A stretch of 30,952 nt of DNA from Bacteroidales bacterium UBA7009 (GTDB lineage: Bacteria; Bacteroidota; Bacteroidia; Bacteroidales; Paludibacteraceae), in NCBI GenBank assembly GCA_002449665.1, contig DJXH01000038.1:1-30952 (forward strand), in the 5' to 3' direction. The notes beneath the pieces were generated by a model. That model was not told where the DNA came from, did not search any database, and saw only the letters and a list, made by a program, of their open reading frames with translations. A program made the translations under genes and the position numbers. How positions within the stretch are numbered: position 1 is the stretch's first letter; the number at the start of each line of letters is the position of its first letter. Shown here piece after piece: positions 1 through 7,729 of the stretch.

Positions 1-30
1 CAATCAAACGACCCCTTTTGAGATACAACA

Positions 31-68
31 CAAAAAAAAGAACTCCGCTCTTGTTAGAACGGAGTTCT
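31..68 (-). terminator. Intrinsic terminator of the parC operon
   Basis: On the minus strand a 9-bp perfect stem (AGAACTCCG pairing with CGGAGTTCT, arms at 60-68 and 39-47) is followed by a run of eight T. It lies 35 nt past the topoisomerase stop codon. This is the clearest classical rho-independent terminator in the window and closes the small-protein/folB/parC transcript. Nothing recognisable lies between it and the left window edge. Confidence 0.85.
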
Positions 69-102
69 AAAATTATGGTGCGAATTAGGATATAAAGTAG
101 AT

Positions 103-2823
103 TCAGAACAGGCTTAATTGTTCTTCATCCTGATGAGGTTGTGAAGAATGCGAATCTGAAGGTTTGTCATTTTTATTGCCTGCGGGCATATTGGTGATAG
201 TAAACGGCACGTCCTGCACCAAAGTAACATTGGCGGTTTCGCTCTGCAGGTTCTCATCTACAACTTTATTATCAATTTCTGAGCGTTCAGCATTATCGGA
301 GGTCGCGGAAATAACTGAATTGTCAGACGTTTCGCCATCTTCCTGTTCACTCTCCTCGTCTTCGGGCGCAGGCGTGATGTCGGTTATAGAGGCGACATCA
401 AGTGTGGTAAGGCGTTTGCCTTTGGCGCGAGGCGACTTGGCTTCGATAAACTCCTGCATATTCACCTCCATCGGTTCGCGGCTGTCGTCGGCGTAAGTAA
501 CAAGGAAGAGTGCGTTCTCCTTGTCTGTCAGCACCTCTATGCGATTGTCAGCACTCTCGCCAAGGAAACTCTGCTGCTTGGCTTGTGCATCAAGCGCAAA
601 GCGTTTGGCATAGTAATAGCCGAGTTCGGCGTTCCACATTGCAAGCGACCACACTTTGTCGGGGTCGAATTTCTCAATGATATGTATATTCTTGTCAAAG
701 TGGGCAGTAAGGTCGAAAGTTGTGGTATAATATTCGCCGCCTGTGGTGATGACGAGTATGCGATCGTCGTCCACGAACTCCCCGATGTAGGTGCCTTGTC
801 CGTCATAGTTGAGCCGCAGCACATCGGGGTCGAACCACACTTTGCGTCCGCCGAGAGTGGAATGGCCTTTCTGCTTGAGGGTTATGCTCTTTACCTCATA
901 CTTGGTCAGCACATTGCCGCGTGCCGTGCGGCTCTTGACCGCAAGTTGGCTGAGGTCTTTGTTCACCTCCATTTTTTTGAGGTGCAGAGCGGGCTTGAGT
1001 TGCACACGTATCACCTCTGCTTCACCATTGGGGTTGGCTGTGAAATAGACTACACGGCTGCCGGCTTTGCCTTGCGTAAGGTCATATTCCTTGTCGCGTG
1101 CCACGCCGGTAACATTAAAGCGTTTCATATAGTATATGCCGCCTTTGCCGTCGCGATAGACCACATTATATATAGTACGTGTATCGTTTTTCTTGAAGAT
1201 GTCCACGTGCAGAATGTCGGTGCCGATAAAGATTTTATCAGCCACGCGGGTAATCTTATACTTGCCGTCTTTATGGAAGACGATGATGTCGTCCAGGTCG
1301 GAGCAGTTGCACAGGTACTCGTCTTTCTTCAGCCCTGTCCCTATAAAGCCTTCTTCGCGGTTGATATAGAGTTTTTCGTTGGCTTCGACTACCGTCTTGA
1401 CGTTGATGGAGGCGAAGTTGCGCACCTCAGTCAGACGCGGATAAGCCTCACCATAAGTTTTTTGCAGGTGTTCAAACCAGCGTATGGTATAGTCGGTAAG
1501 ATGATTAAGGTCTTTAATATTCTGCTCTATACGTTTCTTCAGGTCGCGCATCAGTTCGTCGGCTTTCTTGGAGTCGAAGCGGGTGATACGAATCATACGT
1601 ATGTCAAACAGGCGTTCGATGTCCTCTTTTCTCACCTCGCGGAGCAGTTGAGCCTTAAACGGCGTGAGGGCTTTATCCACGAAGGCGATAAGTTTGTCCC
1701 TATTCGGAGCCTGCTCATAGCCTTCCTCCTTATATATACGGTTCTCTATGAAGATACGCTCAAGTGAGGTGAAGAAATACTGCTCTTCAAGTTCCGCTTT
1801 CTGTATCTCAAGTTCCTGCTTAAGCAGCGAGCGGGTGTTGTCCACCGACTTACGCAGCAGTTCACTTACGGTAGTGAAGATAGGCTTGTTGTTCTCTATG
1901 ACACAGCAGTTGGGCGAGATACTCACTTCGCAGTCGGTGAAAGCATAGAGAGCATCTATGGTCTTGTCGGACGATGCACCCGGGGCGAGTTGCACTACTA
2001 TGCGTGCTTCTTCTGCTGTATAGTCGTCCACCTTGCGGATTTTAATCTTCCCTTTGTCCTGCGCTTTGAGTATGGTCTCAATTATCTTTGAGGTGGTCGT
2101 ACCGTATGGCACTTGGGATATGACGAGTGTCTTGTTGTCATCGGCTTTGGTGATGCGGGAGCGCACTTTCACCATTCCGCCGCGCTCGCCGTCGTTATAC
2201 CGGCTCACGTCCACCTCACCGCCTGTGGGGAAATCGGGATAGAGAACAAACTCCTCGCCGCGCAGATAGTGAAGTGCTGCATCGCAAATCTCATTGAAGT
2301 TATGCGGGAGGATTTTCGAGTTAAGTCCCACCGCTATACCTTCCACGCCCTGTGCAAGCAACAGAGGAAACTTAACAGGCAGATGAACAGGCTCTTTCTT
2401 GCGCCCGTCGTAACTGAGCATCCACTCTGTAGTCTTGGGGTTGAAGACCGTTTCAAGTGCAAACTTGCTAAGGCGGGCTTCTATATAACGAGGGGCAGCT
2501 GCACCATCGCCGGTGAGGATATTGCCCCAGTTTCCCTGACAGTCAATGAGCAGGTTTTTCTGCCCGAGTTGCACCAGCGCATCGCCTATGCTGGCATCGC
2601 CGTGAGGGTGGTACTGCATAGTCTGACCCACTATGTTCGCCACTTTGTTATACTTACCGTCGTCCACACCTTTCATAGCGTGAAGAATGCGGCGTTGTAC
2701 GGGCTTGAGACCATCCTCTATGGCAGGTACGGCACGCTCAAGAATAACGTGTGAGGCATAGTCAAGAAACCAGTCTTGATACATACCCGTAAGATGATAT
2801 TTCACGTTGCTCTGCTCGTCCAT
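103..2823 (-). CDS. parC: DNA topoisomerase IV subunit A (GyrA/ParC family)
   Basis: Type IIA topoisomerase A subunit of 906 aa. It cuts and rejoins DNA with ParE to decatenate chromosomes. The breakage-reunion domain starts near residue 10 with the conserved DGLKPVQRRIL segment (37-47). The active-site tyrosine is Tyr113 in APRYIEARLSKFA. A coiled-coil tower region lies around 330-460 and a beta-pinwheel-like C-terminal domain at about 500-820. The last roughly 85 residues are acidic, Ser/Asn-rich and probably disordered, ending in DEEQLSLF; QLSLF matches the bacterial sliding-clamp binding pentapeptide. ParC rather than GyrA is inferred from the degenerate C-terminal domain, in which I see no clear GyrA box (QRRGGKG). 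The gene is last in an operon, 21 nt after folB. The start is the ATG beginning MDEQSN. Confidence 0.93.
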   Translation of the reverse strand: MDEQSNVKYHLTGMYQDWFLDYASHVILERAVPAIEDGLKPVQRRILHAMKGVDDGKYNKVANIVGQTMQYHPHGDASIGDALVQLGQKNLLIDCQGNWGNILTGDGAAAPRYIEARLSKFALETVFNPKTTEWMLSYDGRKKEPVHLPVKFPLLLAQGVEGIAVGLNSKILPHNFNEICDAALHYLRGEEFVLYPDFPTGGEVDVSRYNDGERGGMVKVRSRITKADDNKTLVISQVPYGTTTSKIIETILKAQDKGKIKIRKVDDYTAEEARIVVQLAPGASSDKTIDALYAFTDCEVSISPNCCVIENNKPIFTTVSELLRKSVDNTRSLLKQELEIQKAELEEQYFFTSLERIFIENRIYKEEGYEQAPNRDKLIAFVDKALTPFKAQLLREVRKEDIERLFDIRMIRITRFDSKKADELMRDLKKRIEQNIKDLNHLTDYTIRWFEHLQKTYGEAYPRLTEVRNFASINVKTVVEANEKLYINREEGFIGTGLKKDEYLCNCSDLDDIIVFHKDGKYKITRVADKIFIGTDILHVDIFKKNDTRTIYNVVYRDGKGGIYYMKRFNVTGVARDKEYDLTQGKAGSRVVYFTANPNGEAEVIRVQLKPALHLKKMEVNKDLSQLAVKSRTARGNVLTKYEVKSITLKQKGHSTLGGRKVWFDPDVLRLNYDGQGTYIGEFVDDDRILVITTGGEYYTTTFDLTAHFDKNIHIIEKFDPDKVWSLAMWNAELGYYYAKRFALDAQAKQQSFLGESADNRIEVLTDKENALFLVTYADDSREPMEVNMQEFIEAKSPRAKGKRLTTLDVASITDITPAPEDEESEQEDGETSDNSVISATSDNAERSEIDNKVVDENLQSETANVTLVQDVPFTITNMPAGNKNDKPSDSHSSQPHQDEEQLSLF

Positions 2824-2844
2824 ATCTGCTGTTTTTACTGAAAA

Positions 2845-3201
2845 TTACCAATAATCTCTCTCTATACCTATCGTAGCCCACTCTACATTACCGCCGACGG
2901 GCGGATTATGTTTGCTCACACTGACACTTATATGCGAAACCTCGCTATATGTGACGTGAAGAGCATCAACAATACGCCCCGCCACGTGCTCAAGCAAGTC
3001 GGAAGGAACTGCCATCTGCTGCTCGACTATACGATAGATTTGCGAATAATCGCAAGTGTCTTGTATGCAATCGGTCTGTATACCTTCGCTATCGGGCATA
3101 GTAAGCGACACACTGACCCGAAAGCGATTGCCTTGTCTGCGTTCGCTCTCGAGTACGCCGTGATAAGCCTGCAACTCTATGTCTTGCAAGCCGACAGTCA
3201 T
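2845..3201 (-). CDS. folB: Dihydroneopterin aldolase
   Basis: Folate biosynthesis enzyme of 118 aa, the usual length. It converts 7,8-dihydroneopterin to 6-hydroxymethyl-dihydropterin plus glycolaldehyde in the cytoplasm. Family landmarks are visible: the AYHGVLESE segment near the N-terminus (12-20), Tyr52 in DYSQIY, Glu71 in LLEHVA and the catalytic lysine at Lys97 in VSKHNPP. These match the Tyr, Glu and Lys of characterised FolB enzymes. It begins 1 nt after the stop of the upstream 55-aa membrane protein and is followed 21 nt later by parC, so the three are very likely cotranscribed. The start gives MTVGLQDIEL, aligning with the family N-terminus. Confidence 0.92.
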   Translation of the reverse strand: MTVGLQDIELQAYHGVLESERRQGNRFRVSVSLTMPDSEGIQTDCIQDTCDYSQIYRIVEQQMAVPSDLLEHVAGRIVDALHVTYSEVSHISVSVSKHNPPVGGNVEWATIGIERDYW

Positions 3202-3202
3202 C

Positions 3203-3370
3203 TTACTCTACCACACGGTTAATGAGGATATAACCTAAAATACCAATAACTTCAAGCACCAAACTTGCAACGAGAAGAGCATTTGAAGGAATAGCCGTTT
3301 CATATATGACAAGGCATACCACTCCGCAAAGAACAAGTATGATACCGAGATTTTTTAGAAGTGTATTCAT
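3203..3370 (-). CDS. Small membrane protein, two TM helices (55 aa)
   Basis: A 55-residue reading frame, ATG at 3370 and TAA at 3203. The protein has a short polar start (MNTLLKN), a hydrophobic helix at about residues 8-23, a short polar loop containing YETAIPSN, a second hydrophobic helix at about 31-50, and a short NRVVE tail. Both helices are rich in Leu, Val, Ile and Gly, so it is predicted to be an inner-membrane hairpin. It is the first gene after a good promoter (3394-3424) and stops 1 nt before the folB start, which argues strongly that it is real and translationally coupled. No catalytic motif is visible and I cannot assign a function. Confidence 0.75.
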   Translation of the reverse strand: MNTLLKNLGIILVLCGVVCLVIYETAIPSNALLVASLVLEVIGILGYILINRVVE

Positions 3371-3393
3371 ATTGAATTTTTGTTAATTGCCCG

Positions 3394-3424
3394 CAAAAGT
3401 ACGGAGAATTTATGAATTGTGCAA
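3394..3424 (-). promoter_or_regulatory. Bacteroidota promoter for the small protein-folB-parC operon
   Basis: Minus strand: TTG (3422-3424), a 20-nt spacer, then TACTTTTG (3394-3401), matching the Bacteroidota -33/-7 pattern TTTG-N20-TAnnTTTG, followed by CGGGC. Transcription would start near 3387, giving a short leader before the ATG at 3370. The -33 triplet sits in a small inverted repeat (3416-3448). Confidence 0.7.
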
Positions 3425-3448
3425 TTTTTTACATAAATTTCGCACAAT
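3416..3448 (-). terminator. Weak hairpin after the sirtuin gene
   Basis: Seven-bp arms ATTGTGC (3442-3448 read on minus) and GCACAAT (3416-3422) separated by an A/T-rich loop, 16 nt past the sirtuin stop. No T-run follows directly. Its promoter-proximal arm contains the -33 triplet of the next promoter. Confidence 0.4.
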
Positions 3449-3463
3449 ATCCTTGCCAATATA

Positions 3464-4162
3464 CTACTTTTTTTTGCCAAGCAGCATATCCACCACTTGC
3501 GGTACGCCGATAGTCGCTTTCTCGCGTATATGCGTTATACGGCTGCCGAACCTGCCGAACTCGGGCATACCAGGGTCAACGAAATAGACAGGCACATCAG
3601 GGCGCGTATAGTCAAGAAGTGAAGCCGCCGGATAGACATTAAGGCTCGTACCTACCACCAATAGCACATCGGCACGCGAAGCCAACTCGCAAGCATCGGA
3701 GAAATACGGCACGCCCTCGCCGAAGAATACTATATAGGGACGGAGCAGCGAGCCATCGGGGTGGCGGTCGCCATAGTGTTGCTCCCAGCCCTCAATAGGC
3801 ACAGTGGCAGTCTCGTTGATATTAGAGCGCAGTTTGCGTATCTCGCCGTGGAGGTGCAATACATCCTTGCATCCCGCTCTCTCGTGCAGGTCATCCACGT
3901 TCTGGGTAATTATTTTCGTATCGGGCAAGGCCTGCTGCAAGCGGGCTATAGCGAGATGGGCGGCATTGGGCTGTGCGTTGATGGTATCGCGGCGACGGGC
4001 GTTATAAAACCTGACGAGCAGTTCGGGGTTACGCTCCCAAGCCTCGTGGGTACACACATCTTCCACGCGGTATTTCTCCCACAATCCGTCAGAGTCCCTG
4101 AAAGTACCGAGTCCGCTTTCGGCACTTATGCCGGCACCAGTAAAAACGACTATATTTTTCAT
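3464..4162 (-). CDS. NAD-dependent protein deacylase (sirtuin, zinc-finger-less)
   Basis: Sirtuin of 232 aa that removes acyl groups from lysines using NAD+. Visible motifs: the NAD-binding GAGISAESG (9-17), FRDSDGLW (21-28), TQNVDDLHERAG (86-97), catalytic His105 in LHLHGE and GTSLNVYPA near 190. Tyr53 and Arg56 in FYNAR match the YxxR pair typical of class III (SIRT5/CobB-like) sirtuins that prefer acidic acyl groups such as succinyl. The zinc-binding module lacks all four cysteines: residues 107-140 contain none. I chose the ATG at 4162 (MKNIVVFTGAG) over an in-frame ATG at 4207 because the promoter -7 box (4205-4212) overlaps the latter and the extra residues do not belong to the fold. 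Transcribed divergently from tsaB. Confidence 0.9.
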   Translation of the reverse strand: MKNIVVFTGAGISAESGLGTFRDSDGLWEKYRVEDVCTHEAWERNPELLVRFYNARRRDTINAQPNAAHLAIARLQQALPDTKIITQNVDDLHERAGCKDVLHLHGEIRKLRSNINETATVPIEGWEQHYGDRHPDGSLLRPYIVFFGEGVPYFSDACELASRADVLLVVGTSLNVYPAASLLDYTRPDVPVYFVDPGMPEFGRFGSRITHIREKATIGVPQVVDMLLGKKK

Positions 4163-4204
4163 TTCTAAGTAAGATTTTGTTAGTATTATGCCACAAATAG
4201 GCTG

Positions 4205-4236
4205 CAAAATTAAGCAATTATTTGCGGATATGCAAA
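4205..4236 (-). promoter_or_regulatory. Promoter of the sirtuin gene
   Basis: Minus strand TTTG (4233-4236), 20-nt spacer, TAATTTTG (4205-4212), then CAGCC. Both boxes and the spacing fit the Bacteroidota consensus. It overlaps the oppositely oriented tsaB promoter: the minus -33 box lies in the spacer of the plus promoter and the reverse is also true. Confidence 0.7.
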
Positions 4237-4252
4237 AAAAACTCTACTTTTG
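4221..4252 (+). promoter_or_regulatory. Promoter of tsaB-porW
   Basis: Plus strand TTTG (4221-4224), 20-nt spacer, TACTTTTG (4245-4252), then CGGGC. Predicted start of transcription is near 4259, about 20 nt before the tsaB ATG at 4281. This rules out the upstream in-frame ATG at 4188 as the translation start. Confidence 0.75.
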
Positions 4253-4280
4253 CGGGCTGATTTTGAGTTTTGTCGCTACT

Positions 4281-4973
4281 ATGGCTCTGCTACATATAGA
4301 AACCTCCACTTCCGTTTGCTCTGTGGCTCTTACAGAGGGCAACGAAATTGTTTTTCACCGCCTCTCGGAGCCGAGCGTACAGCACGCCGCCGTCTTGCCT
4401 CTCTATATACAAGAGGCTGTGAGCGTTATACGCAGCAAGGGCTATAATGTGGAAGGCGTTGCCGTAAGCGAAGGACCGGGCAGTTATACCGGCTTGCGCA
4501 TAGGGGTAAGCACCGCCAAAGGATTAGCCTACGGCTTTCAGACCAAACTCATAGCCATACCTACCCTCACGTTGCTCGCTTTGGAAGCAGCACAAGCCGT
4601 TACGGCTGAGACGGACACCCTGCTCTGCCCGATGATAGATGCAAGGCGTATGGAAGTTTATACGGCGTTGTATGACAGAGAGTTGAATACGATAGAAGAA
4701 GTGAGACCGCAGGTGGTGGAAGCAGATACGTTCAACTATGTCTTAGACAAGCACAAGGTATGTTTCTTTGGCGACGGGGCTGACAAATGCAAAGCCGTCA
4801 TAAGTCATCCGAATGCGATATTTATAGACAATATCCGCCCCGATGCGATGTATATGATGCCGTTGGCTATAAAGCAATTGGCTGAAGGCAAGACGGAAGA
4901 CACAGCCTATTTTGAGCCGTTCTACCTCAAAGAGTTTGTAGCCGCAGCATCACACGTAAAAGGATTACAATGA
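4281..4973 (+). CDS. tsaB: tRNA threonylcarbamoyladenosine biosynthesis protein TsaB
   Basis: 230-aa member of the Kae1/TsaD-like ASKHA family. TsaB is the non-catalytic partner of TsaD in making t6A37 on ANN-decoding tRNAs in the cytoplasm. Visible landmarks: N-terminal LLHIETSTSVCSVAL (actin-like phosphate-1 region), EGPGSYTGLRIGVSTAKGLA at about 64-83 and the TsaB-typical IDARRMEVYTALYD at about 118-131. The length fits bacterial TsaB (about 220-240 aa), not TsaD (over 330). The start at MALLHIE is chosen because the promoter -7 box lies at 4245-4252, inside a longer frame that opens at 4188. The stop overlaps the porW start in ATGA (4970-4973), so the two are translationally coupled. Confidence 0.92.
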   Translation: MALLHIETSTSVCSVALTEGNEIVFHRLSEPSVQHAAVLPLYIQEAVSVIRSKGYNVEGVAVSEGPGSYTGLRIGVSTAKGLAYGFQTKLIAIPTLTLLALEAAQAVTAETDTLLCPMIDARRMEVYTALYDRELNTIEEVRPQVVEADTFNYVLDKHKVCFFGDGADKCKAVISHPNAIFIDNIRPDAMYMMPLAIKQLAEGKTEDTAYFEPFYLKEFVAAASHVKGLQ

Positions 4974-7729
4974 AGCGATTAGTATATATATTCACCTTAC
5001 CTTTGCTGTTGCTCGCCACGAGTTGCAGCACGACAAAGAACACCGCTCTCTCTCGTGGTTTTCACGAGATGAAGACCGACTATAACGTCTATTTCAACGG
5101 CAGTATATCCTACGAAGAGGGGCTGCAAGCCATCAACAAAGCCAACAAAGACGATTTCTCGGAGATAATCAATCTCTACCCCATCAGCAACAAGGAGTCG
5201 CAGAATGCCGCCACAAGCCAGATGGACAAGAGCATAGAGAAAAGCCGCAAGTGTATCAAACTGCACTCTATTCACGCCAAGCCCAAACGCGACCCCAAAC
5301 GTATGCACGACCCCAAATACAAGGCATGGCTGCAACAGGATGAGTTCAATTCCAAGATGTACAAAGCGTGGCTGATGCTCGCACAGTCGGAGTTTCACAA
5401 AGGCGATTTTCTCGGCAGCATAGGTACGTTCTCATACGTGAGCAGACTGTATAAGTACGACAAAGATATGGTGGCAGTATGCAACCTGTGGATAGCCCGC
5501 GCCTACGCCGAGATGGGGTGGCAGTATGAAGCGGAGGACGTACTGCAGAAAGTAAAAATAGACGACCTCAAATTTAAGAACCGCCCGCTCTACTCCGCCG
5601 TAAGTGCTGTAGTACTGATGAAAGCAGGCAACTACAAAGATGCTGTTCCCTATATCAAATCCGCAAAGAAAAACGAGAAAAAGCGAATCTACAGACCGCG
5701 TTTTGAATACGTATTAGGTCAGATATACGAGCGCGAAGGGGCAACGGAAGCCGCTCGCACAGCCTACAAACGCATTATGGATATGCAGCCGGAGCCCAAC
5801 CTGCTCTTCAACGCCAACCTGCGCTACTACACTCTTGCGGGGGACACGACCAAGACCGTCAAAAAACTGCTCGGTATGACACGCCTGCCCAAGAATAAAG
5901 ACCTGCTTGACCAATTATACACCGCCATAGGCGATCTCTATCTTAACAACGGCGACACCCTCAAAGCCGCAGACTACTACGTTCAAGCCGCAGAAAAGAG
6001 TACGCGCAACGGCAGCGACAAAGCCGCCGCACTGCTCAAAGCCGGAGACATATACTACAACATTGCAGCATACGAAAAAGCCGCGCCCTGTTACACACAA
6101 GCCGTGCAGATTATCCCCAACACGGACGACAGATACGATGTGGCATCGAGCCGTGCAGAGAGTCTCGGACAGTTGGTAAAAGAGTTAGAGACCGTCAGCC
6201 TGCAAGACTCGCTGCAATACCTCTCCACTCTCACCGAAGACGAACAACGCGAGATAGCGGAGCGCATTGTGGCAGCACTTATCGAAAGCGAGCGTGCCGA
6301 CTCCGTCAAAGCACAGGAAGCAGCACGTGAAGCCGAACTGAAGGGCGGCGGACCAAGAGGAGTGGACACCGACCTAATGTTCGGCGGCAACAGAGATCAG
6401 AGTTGGTACTTCTACAACGACAACCTCCTGAAGAAAGGCAGACAGGACTTTTCCACCCGCTGGGGCAACCGTCCGCTTGAAGACAACTGGCGCAGACGAA
6501 GCAAGACTGCTCAAAATCTCCCCGCCACAACCACTGCCGACAACAACGACAACGCCGATGGCACCGATGGTGAAACGGACAGCGAGACGGAGCAACAGGC
6601 AGAAATGGCAGAAAACACCGAACCTGTAGCAGCCCCCGAAACGGACACCCACAAGCCCGAATACTACCTGCAACAGATACCACGTAACGAAGCGGACATT
6701 GCTCTCTCCGACTCGCTCATAGCCGATGCGCTGTATAACCTCGTAGGCATATATCGCGACCGCTTGAGCGATTTGCCTGCAAGCGATGGCAGTTATGAAG
6801 ACTTCTCCCGCCGTTTCTCCGCAGACGAAAGGCGCGTGGAACTGCTATACCGCCAATACCTTGCCGCAAGGCGTGAGGGCAACAACGACTTGGCAGAGAA
6901 ATACTACGACGAACTGCTGCGTCTCTACCCTGACAGCGAGCAGGCGCGCATTATATCAGATCCCGCATACGTTGCACGTCTCGCCAACGCAAGCCGAGAG
7001 CAAGACTCGCTCTACCAAGCCACCTACAATGCCTATAAGAAAGGCGACTATAAGACCGTAAAAGCTAACAAAGAGTATATGCAATCTGAGCACCCGTCAT
7101 CCTCGCTTATGCCCCGCTTTATGTTCCTCAACTCCATAGGTATAGCCCGCACACAAGGGCAAAAACCCTTTGCCGAAGCACTCAAAGAGTTGGTACAAGC
7201 CTACCCCGAGCACGAACTCAGCGCAATGGCAAAGACTATGCTCGCTCTTATGGGCGAAGGAATGGAAGCACAGAAAGGCGGAACGACTGCCGGACTGCAA
7301 AACAGCCGCGAAGAGCAAGCCGCCGAACAGGCACAAGAAGATGAAACGGAAAGCACCGGCGGCTTCAAAACCGAAAGAGAAACACCGTCATACGTACTCG
7401 TCATAACCGCCGACAACGAGCAGATACGCAACAACCTGCTGTATGAGATAGCCGTCTTCAACTTCAGCCAGTTCCTTATCCGCGATTTTGACCTGCAAGC
7501 CATAAGCAACATTTCAGACGGCCAAAGCGGCATACAGATTGGCGGACTGGGTAATATGGACGAAGCCGAATGGTATATAGGCATACTCTCGCAAGACGAG
7601 CAGATAAAAGCCGTACTGCAAGACTACCAAGCCGTCGTACTGCCAATCACAGCCGACAACTACAAAGTTCTAAACAAACACTCAATAGACGAATACAGAG
7701 AGTTTATCCTACAGCACCCTCAAGATTGA
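4970..7729 (+). CDS. porW: T9SS TPR lipoprotein PorW/SprE
   Basis: 919-aa lipoprotein resembling PorW (Porphyromonas) and SprE (Flavobacterium), periplasmic lipoproteins needed for type IX secretion. A lipoprotein signal peptide ends in LLATSC with the lipid-bearing Cys19. It is followed by the SprE-like opening (FHEMKTDYNVYFNGSISYEEGL), a block rich in Lys and His to about residue 110, and tetratricopeptide-like repeats from about 130 to 400 (for example MLAQSEFHKGDFLGSIGTF and AALLKAGDIYYNIAAYEKA). A low-complexity Asn/Asp/Glu/Thr stretch lies at about 520-560, then more TPR-like helices, and a C-terminal globular module at about 800-919. It overlaps tsaB by 4 nt, and its 3' end overlaps the convergent sufB by 26 nt. 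It is the only recognisable secretion-machine gene here. Family assignment is by recall, not by search. Confidence 0.82.
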   Translation: MKRLVYIFTLPLLLLATSCSTTKNTALSRGFHEMKTDYNVYFNGSISYEEGLQAINKANKDDFSEIINLYPISNKESQNAATSQMDKSIEKSRKCIKLHSIHAKPKRDPKRMHDPKYKAWLQQDEFNSKMYKAWLMLAQSEFHKGDFLGSIGTFSYVSRLYKYDKDMVAVCNLWIARAYAEMGWQYEAEDVLQKVKIDDLKFKNRPLYSAVSAVVLMKAGNYKDAVPYIKSAKKNEKKRIYRPRFEYVLGQIYEREGATEAARTAYKRIMDMQPEPNLLFNANLRYYTLAGDTTKTVKKLLGMTRLPKNKDLLDQLYTAIGDLYLNNGDTLKAADYYVQAAEKSTRNGSDKAAALLKAGDIYYNIAAYEKAAPCYTQAVQIIPNTDDRYDVASSRAESLGQLVKELETVSLQDSLQYLSTLTEDEQREIAERIVAALIESERADSVKAQEAAREAELKGGGPRGVDTDLMFGGNRDQSWYFYNDNLLKKGRQDFSTRWGNRPLEDNWRRRSKTAQNLPATTTADNNDNADGTDGETDSETEQQAEMAENTEPVAAPETDTHKPEYYLQQIPRNEADIALSDSLIADALYNLVGIYRDRLSDLPASDGSYEDFSRRFSADERRVELLYRQYLAARREGNNDLAEKYYDELLRLYPDSEQARIISDPAYVARLANASREQDSLYQATYNAYKKGDYKTVKANKEYMQSEHPSSSLMPRFMFLNSIGIARTQGQKPFAEALKELVQAYPEHELSAMAKTMLALMGEGMEAQKGGTTAGLQNSREEQAAEQAQEDETESTGGFKTERETPSYVLVITADNEQIRNNLLYEIAVFNFSQFLIRDFDLQAISNISDGQSGIQIGGLGNMDEAEWYIGILSQDEQIKAVLQDYQAVVLPITADNYKVLNKHSIDEYREFILQHPQD

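Noticed and set aside
1..102. Possible RNA gene at the left edge
   Set aside because: Only the parC terminator hairpin is present; the remaining bases do not fold as a tRNA and show no conserved motif.
583..1767. 394-codon open frame on the plus strand opposite parC
   Set aside because: Cys/Val/His-rich shadow translation in the antisense of a well-conserved gene; no family resemblance and no promoter.
4188..4280. Upstream in-frame ATG extending tsaB by 31 residues
   Set aside because: It precedes the consensus promoter boxes (4221-4252), so it would not be on the transcript; the extra residues are not part of the fold.
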